In this document: piece by piece, positions 1 through 10,042 of the stretch
How positions within the stretch are numbered: the first letter of the stretch is position 1
Layout of the letters: each line of letters opens with the position of its first letter
NCBI RefSeq assembly: GCF_001999945.1
Contig: NZ_CP019650.1
Coordinates: 2,790,001-2,854,000 of the forward strand
Origin: Microbulbifer agarilyticus
GTDB taxonomy: Bacteria > Pseudomonadota > Gammaproteobacteria > Pseudomonadales > Cellvibrionaceae
Direction of reading: 5' to 3'
DNA length: 64,000 bases
Translations under genes and position numbers: made by a program
The notes under the pieces: generated by a model
What the model was told of the DNA's origin: nothing
Database searches by the model: none
The model's input: the letters and a program-made list of their open reading frames with translations, nothing else

Positions 1-560
1 CGCATCGCCTCGTTCATGGCGTCTTTCAGGGTCTTGGAACCGGACTCGACAGGAATGACTTCTGCCCCAAGCAATTTCATCCGGTACACATTCGGCGACT
101 GACGCTTAACGTCTTCCGCGCCCATGTACACCGCACACTTGAGCCCCAGGCGCGCCGCAACCGTTGCAGTTGCCACACCGTGCTGACCGGCACCGGTTTC
201 GGCAATCACCCGGCCCTTGCCACTGTGCTTGGCGAGCAGCGCCTGACCAACGGTATTGTTCACCTTGTGCGCGCCGGTATGGTTGAGATCTTCACGCTTC
301 AGCCAGATACGGGCACCGCCGGCGGCTTCGGTAAGACGCTCCGCCAGATACAAGGGCGAAGGGCGGCCAACGTAGTGGGCCAGGTCGTAATCAAATGCGG
401 CTTGAAAATCCGGATCGTTTTTCAGGCGCTCATACATTTCCCGCAATTCATCGAGAGCGCTGATGAGAGTCTCGGAGACGAAACGTCCACCGAACTCACC
501 AAAGTGCCCGCGGGCATCCGGGTAGGCCCCAAAATCGATGGGTGAACTGGGTTTACTCAC
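1..560 (-). CDS. trpB: Tryptophan synthase beta subunit (partial, N-terminal part)
   Basis: TrpB condenses indole with serine to make tryptophan, using PLP, in the cytoplasmic TrpAB complex. The minus-strand reading frame starts at GTG 560-558 and runs off the left edge, giving about 186 residues. The translation has the family N-terminus ([19 protein letters not shown]) and the PLP-lysine region [20 protein letters not shown] followed by [16 protein letters not shown]. The start is GTG, only 3 nt after the trpF stop, so trpF and trpB are probably translated from one message. trpA is expected just beyond the left edge. Identification is firm; only the truncation limits it. Confidence 0.96.
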   Translation of the reverse strand, partial: MSKPSSPIDFGAYPDARGHFGEFGGRFVSETLISALDELREMYERLKNDPDFQAAFDYDLAHYVGRPSPLYLAERLTEAAGGARIWLKREDLNHTGAHKVNNTVGQALLAKHSGKGRVIAETGAGQHGVATATVAARLGLKCAVYMGAEDVKRQSPNVYRMKLLGAEVIPVESGSKTLKDAMNEAM

Positions 561-563
561 GGC

Positions 564-1226
564 TCAAACTCCTTGAATCAATGCATTACTGGACGCGCCG
601 CTGGTAGCGGCAGCGCGAGCTGCGCGAACAAATTCGCGCACCTTATCTGGATCTTTACGGCCCGGTGCGGCTTCCACGCCACCGCTCACGTCGACCGCAT
701 CGGGAACTGCTGCGCTGATCGCCTGCGTCACGTTTGCCGGGTTCAACCCTCCGGCAAGGATCACCTGGCGGTCGTTGCGCTCGCGCCCCTGGGGCACACG
801 CTGCCAGTCAAAGGTGTCACCGGTACCGCCGGGAACGCCTTTGCGGTAGGCATCCAGCAGGTAACCGCGCGCATCCGGATAGGCCGACATGGCCTCACTG
901 GGGTTCAGCTCTGGTTTCATACGCAGGGCTTTGATATACGGACGATGAAACTGCCGACAATAGGCGGCGGTTTCATTGCCATGGAACTGCAGCAGATTCA
1001 GCGGGACTTGTGCGAGCACCTGCTCTACTTCCTGTGGATGGGCATCCACAAACAACCCGGTCAAGACGACAAAAGGCGTTACGGCACGGGCAATTTCCGC
1101 TGCCTGCTCGAGGGATACGTGGCGGGGGCTGGGCGGGTAAAACACCATACCGAGCGCATCGGCGCCGGCATCGACAGCCAGGCGAGCGTCTTCGACACTG
1201 GTAATACCGCAGATCTTTACGCGCAT
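564..1226 (-). CDS. trpF: Phosphoribosylanthranilate isomerase
   Basis: TrpF catalyses the Amadori rearrangement of phosphoribosylanthranilate in tryptophan synthesis. The protein is 220 aa from an ATG giving MRVKICGITSVEDA, the family N-terminus with the catalytic Cys in KICGIT. Later motifs are LLQFHGNE, GTGDTFDW and LAGGLNPANV, then a DVSGGVE phosphate-binding loop. The frame is open 20 codons further upstream, but those residues are not family-like, so the internal ATG was chosen. It sits 3 nt upstream of trpB and is separated from truA by about 190 nt. Confidence 0.95.
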   Translation of the reverse strand: MRVKICGITSVEDARLAVDAGADALGMVFYPPSPRHVSLEQAAEIARAVTPFVVLTGLFVDAHPQEVEQVLAQVPLNLLQFHGNETAAYCRQFHRPYIKALRMKPELNPSEAMSAYPDARGYLLDAYRKGVPGGTGDTFDWQRVPQGRERNDRQVILAGGLNPANVTQAISAAVPDAVDVSGGVEAAPGRKDPDKVREFVRAARAAATSGASSNALIQGV

Positions 1227-1416
1227 AATCCTTACATCGCTATACCTGCCAGACTGGCGCTCTGTCGGACGCCGCTGCGCCCACAACAGAAATCATCATA
1301 CGACGATCGCCATACATCCCGGGCGCTGGCAGTAGAAGAATTCGGAGAGCAGGCGATACTAGCAGATCACCGGGCGCGACGAAATGCGCACGCACCCGGC
1401 CGCCCCGCAAAAGCAG

Positions 1417-2301
1417 CTAATGGGTACCGATACTGCCAAATGGCAGGGGCACCAATAACGGCCCCGGCGCGACTTCCGGCAGGGTAAATTCCGGCGGATA
1501 CTGGACATCCACCAGATAGAGTCCATGGGGCGGCGCAGTGACGCTGGCGGCGGTACGATCGCGCGCATCCAGCACCTGCTGCACCCATTCCGGCGAACGA
1601 TCGCCACGCCCTACCGCCATCAAAACCCCGGCGATGTTGCGCACCATGTGGTGCAAAAACGCGGTGGCACTCACTTCCAGCACTATCAGCTGCCCTACCC
1701 GGCCAATATCCAGGCGGGTAAGCCGCCGTACTGGCGAGCGCGCCTGACACTGCGCGGCGCGGAAGCTGCTGAAGTCGTGCTCGCCAATCAGGTAGCGAGC
1801 CCCCTCGCGCATGGCCTCCAGGTCCAGCGTGCGCTCGGTCCAGGTCACTTCGCTGGCAGCCTGCGCCGAACGCGTAGGCGCGCTGTGGATCAAATAGCGA
1901 TAGCTGCGACTGCGGGCGGAAAAGCGGGCGTGGAATTGTGCGGGCACTTCCTGGGCCCAGTGCACGCGCACATCAAACGGCATCTGCGTATTGACCCCCT
2001 GCACCCAGGCCTTAAGCGGGCGCTGGGCGGTGGTATCAAAATGCACAACCTGACTGGACGCGTGCACCCCGGCATCGGTACGCCCAGCGCACACCAGTGT
2101 CACCGGTTCTGCCGCGACCTTAGACATGGCCTTCTCCAGGGTTTCCTGCACCGTCAACGGGTCGTGTTTTTGCTTTTGAAAGCCGCGCAGGCGAGTACCA
2201 CAGTACTCCACGCCCAAGGCAATACGACGCAAACCTTCCGGTAATGATTCCCCTGGAGGCACCTCACCATTCGGTTTGTATTGGTAAATCTTGTTCTTCA
2301 T
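1417..2301 (-). CDS. truA: tRNA pseudouridine(38-40) synthase
   Basis: TruA converts uridines 38-40 in the anticodon arm of many tRNAs to pseudouridine. The 294-aa protein has the catalytic Asp at residue 76 in AGRTDAGVHA and the downstream motifs FHARFSARSR, YRYLI and FLHHMVRNI. An N-terminal extension of about 20 residues precedes the core, and a C-terminal tail rich in Pro, Leu and Val follows it. Its start lies only about 35 nt beyond the fimV terminator, so it probably has a promoter of its own or depends on read-through. The fimV-truA-trpF-trpB order is common in Pseudomonas relatives. Confidence 0.96.
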   Translation of the reverse strand: MKNKIYQYKPNGEVPPGESLPEGLRRIALGVEYCGTRLRGFQKQKHDPLTVQETLEKAMSKVAAEPVTLVCAGRTDAGVHASSQVVHFDTTAQRPLKAWVQGVNTQMPFDVRVHWAQEVPAQFHARFSARSRSYRYLIHSAPTRSAQAASEVTWTERTLDLEAMREGARYLIGEHDFSSFRAAQCQARSPVRRLTRLDIGRVGQLIVLEVSATAFLHHMVRNIAGVLMAVGRGDRSPEWVQQVLDARDRTAASVTAPPHGLYLVDVQYPPEFTLPEVAPGPLLVPLPFGSIGTH

Positions 2302-2334
2302 AGGACGAATTTTACACGGCCCCAGAAAAAAGAA

Positions 2335-2354
2335 GACCCCGCAAAAGCGGGGTC
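2335..2354 (-). terminator. Rho-independent terminator after fimV
   Basis: A perfect hairpin (GACCCCGC, AAAA loop, GCGGGGTC) lies downstream of the fimV stop on the minus strand and is followed by a T-rich run at 2334-2324. Confidence 0.85.
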
Positions 2355-2404
2355 AAAGTGTTGTTGCTGTAGACAGCGTGAATTGGTTAGTGCGGAGCGC
2401 GCAA

Positions 2405-5400
2405 TCAGCCCATGCGCTCGAGCATTTCCTTGGCGCGCTGCTGGTGCTCACCGGCACTCTCGTCAACCACTTCACCAAGGATTTCGCGGGCACCTTCTTT
2501 GTCACCCATATCCAGATAGGCCTGTGCCAACTCGAGCTTGGTGCTCACTTCGTCACTACCTTCGAGCAGGTTCAGCTCGGAGTCCAGGTCGCCCTCCAGA
2601 TCGAAACTGAGATCTGACAGGTCCTCAGCGGTATCCGCTGCTGGCTGGGCACTTGCAGGCGCTTGCACCGCGGCAGGCTCCTCGGCCACTGCAGGCGCTT
2701 CCATCACCGCCAGGTCGAGATCCAAATCCGCCGCCGGTGAATCTACGGCCGGGGTTTCGGCCACTGCCGCAACGGGCTCGTCAGATGCGCCAGCCAGATC
2801 GGCATCTCCCAGGTCAATGTCACCCAGATCAATACTGTCCAGATCCAGGCTTCCCAAATCATCTTCAAGGTTAAGACCCAGGTCGTCAGCGGCAGCGTCA
2901 TTTGACGGCTGATCACTGCCCTCCATCGGGCTCAGGTCCAGATCGAAGTCGAGGCCGGCATCGTCTGAATTACTGGCAGCAACCGCGGCCGCTTCTTGAG
3001 CGACAGGCTCGCTGCTTTCTGGTGAAGCGTCCAGCCCAGCGTCCAGATCCAGGCTATCCAGATCCAGCTCACCGTCATTCATCAACTCATCCAGCGCGAA
3101 ATCTTCGGTCGCAGGAGCCGATTCAGCCGATTCAAGCGTCAGGTCCGCACCGGATCCGGCTTCCAGATCGTCGCCACCCAGGTCCAGGGAATCGAGGTCG
3201 AGATCAAATTCTTGCTCTGGAGATTGCGCTTCCGGCGCAGTGTCCAGCTCCAGGCCATCCAGATCCGCAACAGGCTGCTCAGTATCTGCTGCGGTAAAGT
3301 CGTCACCCAGATCCAGATCGAGAGAGAACTCGTCTTCTGCAGTGTTTGCTTCAGCACCAGCGTCGCCCAAATCCAGCGACAGGTCGTCGAGGGAACCGAT
3401 ATCGTCGCTCTCCACTTCAGCAGGGGCTGCAGTGCTCGCTGCAGAATCACTGCCGGAGAATTCGTCGAGATCATCAAAGCTTGCTTCGAAGCTATCCAGA
3501 TCAGAACCCAGATCATCCAGCTGCGCAGCCTCCAGGGACTCGCTGGAGAAATCTGTCTCCGGCGCTTCAAAAGGACCGATACCGGCAATGGTTTCGCGCA
3601 GGCGGGCCGCACGATCCGCTACCGGGCCATCGCTGTAGCCCAGCAGCTGACGGTAGTGATCGTCAAACTGGTTGCCGTCTTGCTGGTGCGCGTACACCTC
3701 CAGCAACATCAGGCGCGCATCGACATTCTCAGGCGCGCCTTTGAGGCCAGTCAAAAGCTTGGCTTCCGCTTCCTGATACTGACCGAGGGACAGGTGGATT
3801 TCTGCTTCTGCCACCGGATCGTCAGTCTCTACTTCGCCCAACTGATCCAGGTCGAAATTGTCGTTCGCTTCGAGCTCTTCAACCGCCACCAGAGTGTCAT
3901 CTTCGAAGGACTCACTCGGCGCTTCCGCCAGCGCGCGCTCAGCAGCCATCTCAGCCTCAACCTGACGGATGGCCTCTTCTTCTTCCTTGCGACGACGCCA
4001 GGTGAAGAAGCCAAACAGCGCGGCCAACAAGGCACCAGCGCCAATGCCGATCCACTGAATATTCTCCATCAGGGTATCGACCAGGCTCGGTTCAGGGCGG
4101 GTCTGCACCACCACGCGATTGCGACTAGCATCCGCCTCTGCGGCAGGTGCAACTTCCGGAGTGGCTTCGACTTCCGTCGCTTCCTCGCTGGTAGCCTCAA
4201 ACTCGCTGGCTTCTAACTCGGTACCTTCGACTTCGCTATCTGCAAACGCTGAGCTTTCTTCGCCAGCAATATCCAGTGCCTCACCGTCGATTTCAGCCGA
4301 TTCAAAGGTTTCCGCTTCAGCTTCCAGCGCGTCATTGGTCTGTGTGGCCGCAGCCTGCACCGCCTGCAACTCATCGTTGGAGACTTCAACCAGGCGCTCC
4401 ATGGTATCGATCTGTTCGTTCAGCTCACCGATACGCTCTTCCAGTTCGGCGCCTTCGAGGCGGGACTTATCGAGCTCTTCTTCGGTAACCGCGAGCTCGC
4501 CTTCCAGCGCATCGCTTTCATTGCTACCACTGCCGGAACCGGACAACACGGACTCGTTGTCACCCGGTGCGCCCAGAGACACTCGGCCTTCCAGGGCGTC
4601 ACTCTCGTAGGTTTCTTCGACGGTTGCACGGGCATCCAGCGGGGCACCGGTAACATCGGCATCGGCGACACGATCACGCCAGGCGTCATTCTGGGTAGCA
4701 ACCTGAGAAACCGCTTCGGAGCGCGTTACACCGCGCACTTCGTCTGCGGTGGGCAGACGCAGGACCGCGCCTTTCTTCAGCAGGTTGATGTTGTTGTTGA
4801 TAAACGCCTCAGGGTTCAGGCGCTGGATGGCCAACATGGTCTGCTGAACAGATAGGTCGCGAGACTCACGACTATCGCGGGCGATTTCCCACAGGGTCTT
4901 GTTGGCTTCCACAGGACCGTAGACGCGGCTACCGCTCTCGGTGGACGTCTGCGGCTCAATGTATTCTTCTGCCGGCTCTTCAAAAATCGGCTGCTGTACC
5001 TGCTCTTCCACGGTTTCTTCAACCGCCGATACCGGGGCGGTCTGCTCCGCCGGCACCACAGGCTCTGGAGTGCGCTCAACGGTCGGCTGGATCGGGCGCT
5101 GGACCGGAGCGTTATTCCGCTGCACCTGCTGGCGCTCGCGCTCTGCAGCGCGGACAGGCTGGGATGCGGTGTTGGTGGAGAACGCCGGCAGATCCATCAG
5201 CAGGGTGTACTCCCGCAGCAGACGGCCACTGGGCCAGCGGGTTTCTACCAGGAAGTTCAGGAAGGGTTCGCGAATCGGAGACCGGCTGGTGATACGCACC
5301 ATCGGCTGGCCGCTGGAATAATCGACATCAAAGCGGATGCCATCTAGGGAATAGCCTCGCTCAACGCCTGCGCGCTCAAAATCTTCCAGGCTCGCCAGGC

Positions 5401-5575
5401 GAACCTTGATTTCATTTTCACCCAGGCCGCGGGTTTGCAGCAGCTTGATTTCTGCATCGAGCGGCTGATTCAGAGTGGAGTTTACCTTGATCTCACCGAG
5501 ACCAAGTGCCAGAGCCCCATTGCCACCCAGTGCGCTGACCAGACCCACCGCAAGTGCCAGCTTTTGCACACGCAT
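2405..5575 (-). CDS. fimV: FimV-like polar hub / motility protein
   Basis: FimV proteins organise cell-pole functions and support type IV pilus assembly and twitching. This 1056-aa protein has a signal peptide (residues 1-23), a periplasmic FimV N-terminal region, and a LysM-like stretch near 223-275 for peptidoglycan contact. A coiled coil follows at about 362-412, then one transmembrane helix near 508-527 ending in WRRRK, and a TPR-like segment near 582-642. The cytoplasmic part then has repeated acidic Leu-Asp motifs such as LDLDSLDLG. It ends in the typical FimV C-terminal motif around KLELAQAYLDMGD. It is transcribed alone, with a 315-nt leader and its own terminator. Confidence 0.93.
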   Translation of the reverse strand: MRVQKLALAVGLVSALGGNGALALGLGEIKVNSTLNQPLDAEIKLLQTRGLGENEIKVRLASLEDFERAGVERGYSLDGIRFDVDYSSGQPMVRITSRSPIREPFLNFLVETRWPSGRLLREYTLLMDLPAFSTNTASQPVRAAERERQQVQRNNAPVQRPIQPTVERTPEPVVPAEQTAPVSAVEETVEEQVQQPIFEEPAEEYIEPQTSTESGSRVYGPVEANKTLWEIARDSRESRDLSVQQTMLAIQRLNPEAFINNNINLLKKGAVLRLPTADEVRGVTRSEAVSQVATQNDAWRDRVADADVTGAPLDARATVEETYESDALEGRVSLGAPGDNESVLSGSGSGSNESDALEGELAVTEEELDKSRLEGAELEERIGELNEQIDTMERLVEVSNDELQAVQAAATQTNDALEAEAETFESAEIDGEALDIAGEESSAFADSEVEGTELEASEFEATSEEATEVEATPEVAPAAEADASRNRVVVQTRPEPSLVDTLMENIQWIGIGAGALLAALFGFFTWRRRKEEEEAIRQVEAEMAAERALAEAPSESFEDDTLVAVEELEANDNFDLDQLGEVETDDPVAEAEIHLSLGQYQEAEAKLLTGLKGAPENVDARLMLLEVYAHQQDGNQFDDHYRQLLGYSDGPVADRAARLRETIAGIGPFEAPETDFSSESLEAAQLDDLGSDLDSFEASFDDLDEFSGSDSAASTAAPAEVESDDIGSLDDLSLDLGDAGAEANTAEDEFSLDLDLGDDFTAADTEQPVADLDGLELDTAPEAQSPEQEFDLDLDSLDLGGDDLEAGSGADLTLESAESAPATEDFALDELMNDGELDLDSLDLDAGLDASPESSEPVAQEAAAVAASNSDDAGLDFDLDLSPMEGSDQPSNDAAADDLGLNLEDDLGSLDLDSIDLGDIDLGDADLAGASDEPVAAVAETPAVDSPAADLDLDLAVMEAPAVAEEPAAVQAPASAQPAADTAEDLSDLSFDLEGDLDSELNLLEGSDEVSTKLELAQAYLDMGDKEGAREILGEVVDESAGEHQQRAKEMLERMG

Positions 5576-5890
5576 ATCCGATTCCCTTTATTTTTAGAAT
5601 CACACCAGCACCTGATCACTTTTTATCCACAAAGCCCGCTTCAAAAAAAGCGTTACTTCGCAGACATTTGTCAGGCCCGGCTTGTGCTAATTTTTTGCAC
5701 AAAATTTATTCAACAAGAGCCGGTGATCAAACACCAGACTCCACGCTTTGGCGACGATGCGCCCCCCGAAAAAGACTTAACCCTTCCGGATTTCCACTTA
5801 ACCTTCCCCACAACACCCCCAAGTGTTATGGATTCCTGAAAGGCACAAAGTTAAGAAGAAACCTTCAGAAAGGCCGCTAAGTATTAAATA
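5576..5890. other. Intergenic region upstream of fimV
   Basis: No gene was found here. The stretch is AT-rich and must hold the fimV promoter. It contains a consensus DnaA box (TTATCCACA, 5623-5631) and an inverted repeat TTGTGC-N9-GCACAA at 5682-5702 that could be a regulator site. No convincing -35/-10 pair was identified. Confidence 0.5.
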
Positions 5891-6895
5891 TCAATGGGTT
5901 TTTAGCAACAAGTGGACAATTTGTACACAGTTAATTGCGACGTCTTTACGCAAATTGTCGGATGCCGCACAAAATACAACCTGTCGCGGATTGATCAGGC
6001 CAGTGCGCAGGCGCCCCAACAAGGTGCTCTCGCTGCCAACCGCATCCTGTGCCGACGGGCGCTCTCGCATCTCCAGGCGAGCCCCGTTGGCGAGCAAACC
6101 GCGTACCGTGGCCAATTCCTGCTGTTCTTTCAGCTGCACGCTGATATTCGCCAGCTGCCCATGAAACACCGACGCGGTGTTAATCGACGCATCCAGGGCG
6201 ACGTCATCCCCCAGTAAGCGGCGCAATTCCAGCACCAGTGCCAACTCACTGAAACCGTGGCCGCTTTCCAATTGTGCCTCAGCGGAGCTCAGCAGGTTGA
6301 AGGCAAGGCGCTGACCGCTGACCTCATCCACTTCTGGCTCCTGCCCGTTGAACAAGCGTGCCGTCTGGGCGGCGGCGGCATCCACGCTGGCCTTGCCAAG
6401 GGCGGACACCGGCTGGTTCAGAACCACCTCTACCGATTGCAGCTGGGACTTCAGTGGAAACAGCGCTTCAGCCAGCATGGCCGCGCCCGCGCCCGGTAAC
6501 GCAATCACCCTGCGGTCCTGCTCTTCGCGCTGGTTAAGTTCTGCACTATTCAGCAATGGGTGAATAAGCGCGACACTTTCATCGCCACGGGTAAGGCCCG
6601 CAGCATCCACTACCCAAGCGCCCGCCTGCTCGGCCTGCGCCAGCGCCGCGGTTGCGGTGTCACCACCGGTCAGCAACAACAGCACCTGCTGTGCAGAGAA
6701 TGCGAAGTCTTTCAGCGGTGTCACCGGCACACTGCGATTGGCAAACACCTGCGGGTCCACTTCGGATTCATCGTCGATCACCAGTTTGAGCTGGTCCGGG
6801 GTGACGGTCTTGCGCTCCTCCAGGATCTCCAGCAGCGCATCAAACGGCGCGCTGCCAACACCTACGATCACCAGTTCCCGGGTGGACTCTGTCAT
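5891..6895 (-). CDS. Usg-type aspartate-semialdehyde dehydrogenase paralogue, probably non-catalytic
   Basis: The 334-aa protein aligns with Asd in general layout, with a Rossmann-like N-terminus (LVIVGVGSAPFDALLEIL) and a dimerisation domain. Where true Asd enzymes carry the catalytic Cys, this protein reads RVIALPGAGAAMLAEAL and has no Cys. It therefore matches the Usg family, known as a conserved Asd-like protein of unclear function that often sits beside asd, truA and fimV. It lies about 180 nt downstream of asd on the same strand, so co-transcription is plausible. Loss of enzymatic activity is inferred from the missing residue. Confidence 0.85.
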   Translation of the reverse strand: MTESTRELVIVGVGSAPFDALLEILEERKTVTPDQLKLVIDDESEVDPQVFANRSVPVTPLKDFAFSAQQVLLLLTGGDTATAALAQAEQAGAWVVDAAGLTRGDESVALIHPLLNSAELNQREEQDRRVIALPGAGAAMLAEALFPLKSQLQSVEVVLNQPVSALGKASVDAAAAQTARLFNGQEPEVDEVSGQRLAFNLLSSAEAQLESGHGFSELALVLELRRLLGDDVALDASINTASVFHGQLANISVQLKEQQELATVRGLLANGARLEMRERPSAQDAVGSESTLLGRLRTGLINPRQVVFCAASDNLRKDVAINCVQIVHLLLKTH

Positions 6896-7024
6896 ATCTG
6901 GACCTATTTCGAGTTTGCGAATTATGCATCTGTGAAAAGCAACGGTTGCTTTTCAGGCAGGTCGACCACTAAAGCAGCAGCCTGAAATTGCGGGGGATTA
7001 TACTCACGGAGAGTCAGGGGGGAA

Positions 7025-7046
7025 GCCGCCCCGGAGCTGGGGCGGC
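7025..7046 (-). other. GC-rich stem-loop between asd and usg
   Basis: GCCGCCCC pairs with GGGGCGGC around a 6-nt loop, downstream of the asd stop. No T-tract follows it on the minus strand, so it is more likely an mRNA-stability or attenuating structure than a standard terminator. Confidence 0.45.
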
Positions 7047-7075
7047 AATTAGAACAAAAAACAGCCTGGGGCGTG

Positions 7076-8191
7076 TTACAGCTTGCCCATCAGGATAAGC
7101 AGCACACGGCGCAGCGGCTCGGCAGCACCCCAAAGCAACTGATCGCCGACGGTGAACGCATTCAGGTATTCACCACCCATGCTCAGCTTGCGCAGACGGC
7201 CAACCGGGATATCCAGCTTGCCGGTTACCGCAGTCGGGGTCAGCTCCTGCACAGTGACTTCGCGATCATTGGGAACCACCTTAACCCAATCATTGGCGGT
7301 GCCGATCAGCTGTTCGATTTCTGCCAGCGGCAGATCTTTCTTCAGCTTCACGGTAAACGCCTGGCTGTGGCAGCGCATGGCGCCGATCCGTACACAGGTG
7401 CCATCCACCGGCACATCGGCGCTAGTACCGAGGATTTTGTTGGCCTCAACTTGTGCCTTCCACTCTTCGCGGCTCTGGCCGGATTCCATCGGGGTATCAA
7501 TCCACGGCAGCAGGCTGCCGGCGAGCGGTGCACCAAATTCGCTGGTGGGGAATTCCGCACTGCGCATGTTTTCCGCAACCTTGCGATCGATCTCGAGAAT
7601 TGCGCTTGACGGGTCAGCCAACTCGTTGGCAACACCATCGCGAATACTGCCCATCTGGGAAATCAGCTCACGCATATTCTTGGCGCCAGCGCCACTCGCG
7701 GCCTGGTAGGTCTGAGCGGTGATCCACTCCACCAAACCTTCGCGGAACAAACCGCCCAGTGCCATCAGCATCAGGCTCACGGTGCAGTTACCGCCAATAA
7801 AATTCTTCACGCCGGACTCAATACCCTGGTCAATCACATCGCGGTTAACCGGGTCCAGTACGATGATCGCATCATCGTCCATGCGCAGGCTGGAGGCGGC
7901 ATCGATCCAGTAGCCTTGCCAACCCTGCTCGCGTAATTTTCCAAACACTTCCTTGGTGTAGTCACCACCCTGACAGCTGACAATCGCGTCCAGCTCGGCC
8001 AGTGCATCCAGATCGTAGGCGTTTTTGAGGGGAGCGACTTCCTTGCCAATTTCCGGCGCTTTACCACCGGCATTGGATGTGGAGAAAAATACCGGCTCAG
8101 CAATATGTGCGAAGTCGTTTTCTTCCAGCATGCGCCCCATCAAAACCGAGCCGACCATACCGCGCCAGCCTACGAAACCTACCTTGTTCAT
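7076..8191 (-). CDS. asd: Aspartate-semialdehyde dehydrogenase
   Basis: Asd reduces aspartyl phosphate to aspartate semialdehyde with NADPH, the branch point to lysine, diaminopimelate, threonine and methionine. The protein is 371 aa, the usual length for the gram-negative form. It begins [18 protein letters not shown] (NADP-binding loop) and carries the catalytic Cys136 in GGNCTVSL. A second conserved region follows at [11 protein letters not shown]. It stands between leuB (upstream) and usg (downstream) on the minus strand, giving the common leuCDB-asd-usg order. Confidence 0.97.
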   Translation of the reverse strand: MNKVGFVGWRGMVGSVLMGRMLEENDFAHIAEPVFFSTSNAGGKAPEIGKEVAPLKNAYDLDALAELDAIVSCQGGDYTKEVFGKLREQGWQGYWIDAASSLRMDDDAIIVLDPVNRDVIDQGIESGVKNFIGGNCTVSLMLMALGGLFREGLVEWITAQTYQAASGAGAKNMRELISQMGSIRDGVANELADPSSAILEIDRKVAENMRSAEFPTSEFGAPLAGSLLPWIDTPMESGQSREEWKAQVEANKILGTSADVPVDGTCVRIGAMRCHSQAFTVKLKKDLPLAEIEQLIGTANDWVKVVPNDREVTVQELTPTAVTGKLDIPVGRLRKLSMGGEYLNAFTVGDQLLWGAAEPLRRVLLILMGKL

Positions 8192-8225
8192 TGTTAAACC
8201 CTGAGAATCTATGTATTTCCTAATC

Positions 8226-8267
8226 CCGGTGCGCGCATACCAGGCTGACCTGGCATAAACGCACCGG
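8226..8267 (-). other. Nested stem-loop between leuB and asd
   Basis: CCGGTGCG pairs with CGCACCGG. Inside it, CCAGG pairs with CCTGG around a CTGA loop, with two 6-nt internal-loop strands. There is no T-tract. It fills much of the 100-nt leuB-asd gap and could tune asd expression relative to leuB. Confidence 0.5.
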
Positions 8268-8291
8268 AATCATGTCCGTTCAAGCGACGCG

Positions 8292-9365
8292 TTACAGCGC
8301 CGCCACTACTGCCGCACCCATTTCTGCGGTAGAGACTTTCTTCGTGCCTTCGGTGTGGATATCCCCTGTACGCAGCCCCTGATCCAGCACCTTGCTTACC
8401 GCTGCCTCAATGGCATCGGCGGCTTCGCCCATGTTCAGGGAGTAACGCAGCATCATGGCCGCAGACAGGATGGTCGCCAGCGGATTGGCAATACCCTGCC
8501 CAGCGATATCCGGTGCGCTGCCATGACAGGGTTCGTACAGACCAAACCCGGTTTCGTTCATGGACGCAGAAGGCAGCATGCCAATGGAGCCAGTCAGCAT
8601 GGCGGCGGCATCCGACAAAATATCGCCAAACATATTGCCGGTCACCATCACATCAAACTGCTTGGGTGCGCGCACCAGCTGCATCGCTGCGTTATCCACG
8701 TACATGTGGGACAGTTCAACCTCCGGGTACTCTGGCGCGAGGCGATCCAGTACTTCGCGCCATAGCACGGTAACTTCCAGTACGTTGGCCTTATCCACAG
8801 AACACAGTTTGCCGCCGCGTTTTTTCGCCGCTTCAAACGCTGTGCGTGCAATGCGCTCGATTTCAGACTCTTTGTAGACGTAGGTGTTAAAGCCCTGCTT
8901 TTCACCATTTTCCAGCGTCTGGATACCGCGCGGTTCACCGAAGTAAATACCGCCGGTGAGCTCGCGTACGATCAGAATATCGAGACCGGAAACCACTTCC
9001 GGCTTCAGCGAAGATGCCTCAGCCAATTGCGGGTAAAGAATGGCCGGACGCAAGTTCGCGTACAGGCCCAGTCCGCTGCGAATTTTTAGCAGCCCGCGCT
9101 CTGGGCGAATGGCGCGCTCCAGTGTGTCCCACTTGGGACCACCTACCGCACCCAGCAGCACCGCGTCGCACTCGCCCGCCTTGGCCAGCTCAGCGTCGGT
9201 CAGCGGTTCACCGTGGGCATCGATCGACGCCCCACCAATCAAACCCTCACTGAATTCCAGATCGAGTGAGAATTTTTCGTCCGCGGTTTTCAATACCGCA
9301 ACCGCCTGCTCGATAATTTCCGGGCCAATACCATCGCCCGGAAGAATCATGACTTTCTTGCTCAT
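8292..9365 (-). CDS. leuB: 3-isopropylmalate dehydrogenase
   Basis: LeuB oxidatively decarboxylates 3-isopropylmalate, the third dedicated step of leucine synthesis. The 357-aa protein shows the N-terminus [12 protein letters not shown], the substrate-binding [19 protein letters not shown] region (shown in part) and the [13 protein letters not shown] loop. It also has the metal and NAD regions [17 protein letters not shown] and [12 protein letters not shown]. It lies about 30 nt downstream of leuD, consistent with a leuC-leuD-leuB operon. Confidence 0.97.
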   Translation of the reverse strand: MSKKVMILPGDGIGPEIIEQAVAVLKTADEKFSLDLEFSEGLIGGASIDAHGEPLTDAELAKAGECDAVLLGAVGGPKWDTLERAIRPERGLLKIRSGLGLYANLRPAILYPQLAEASSLKPEVVSGLDILIVRELTGGIYFGEPRGIQTLENGEKQGFNTYVYKESEIERIARTAFEAAKKRGGKLCSVDKANVLEVTVLWREVLDRLAPEYPEVELSHMYVDNAAMQLVRAPKQFDVMVTGNMFGDILSDAAAMLTGSIGMLPSASMNETGFGLYEPCHGSAPDIAGQGIANPLATILSAAMMLRYSLNMGEAADAIEAAVSKVLDQGLRTGDIHTEGTKKVSTAEMGAAVVAAL

Positions 9366-9394
9366 TTATCTTCCTAAAATTCCACTTAATCCGC

Positions 9395-10042
9395 TTACTT
9401 CACAGCGTCGAACAACCACGGCGCCTGTTCGCGGCGCTTGGCTTCGTATTCACGGATATCGTCCGCATCTTCGAGCGTCAAGCCGATGTCATCCAGACCA
9501 TTTAACAGGCAGTGTTTGCGGAAGGTATCCACTTCAAACGCGAGGGTTTCACCGCTGGGCTTGATCACGACCTGCGCCTCCAGGTCCACGACCAGCTCAT
9601 AGCCCTCTTCTTCGTACATTTCTGCAAACAGCTGATCGACAATTTCCTCTTCCAGCACGATCGGTAAAAGGCCGTTCTTGAAGCAGTTGTTGAAGAAAAT
9701 GTCGGCAAAACTCGGCGCGATGATCGCGCGAAAACCGTGGCCATCCAGTGCCCAGGGCGCGTGTTCACGGCTCGAACCACAACCGAAATTCTTGCGCGCG
9801 AGCAGCACTGACGCACCCTGGTAACGCGGGTGGTTCAGCGGAAAATCCGGATTAATCGGGCGCTTGCTGTGGTCCTGACCCGGCTGGCCTTCATCCAGAT
9901 AACGCAGCTCATCGAACAGGTTCGGGCCGAAACCGGAACGCTTGATCGACTTCAGAAACTGCTTCGGAATAATCAAATCCGTATCCACATTGGCGCGATC
10001 CATCGGAGCGGCTACACCTTTGTGCTTGGTAAATGCCCTCAT
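9395..10042 (-). CDS. leuD: 3-isopropylmalate dehydratase small subunit
   Basis: LeuD is the small (swivel) subunit of isopropylmalate isomerase and works with LeuC. The 215-aa protein has the family start [20 protein letters not shown] and the conserved [13 protein letters not shown] motif. Its ATG overlaps the leuC stop by one base (TAATG), so translation of the two subunits is coupled. Confidence 0.97.
   Translation of the reverse strand: MRAFTKHKGVAAPMDRANVDTDLIIPKQFLKSIKRSGFGPNLFDELRYLDEGQPGQDHSKRPINPDFPLNHPRYQGASVLLARKNFGCGSSREHAPWALDGHGFRAIIAPSFADIFFNNCFKNGLLPIVLEEEIVDQLFAEMYEEEGYELVVDLEAQVVIKPSGETLAFEVDTFRKHCLLNGLDDIGLTLEDADDIREYEAKRREQAPWLFDAVK

Noticed and set aside
573..1487. Long plus-strand frame opposite trpF
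   Set aside because: It is a shadow of the GC-rich trpF coding strand with no family likeness.
7025..7046. Stem-loop after asd as a terminator
   Set aside because: The minus strand after the stem reads TTCCCCCC, not a T run, so it was listed only as a stem-loop.
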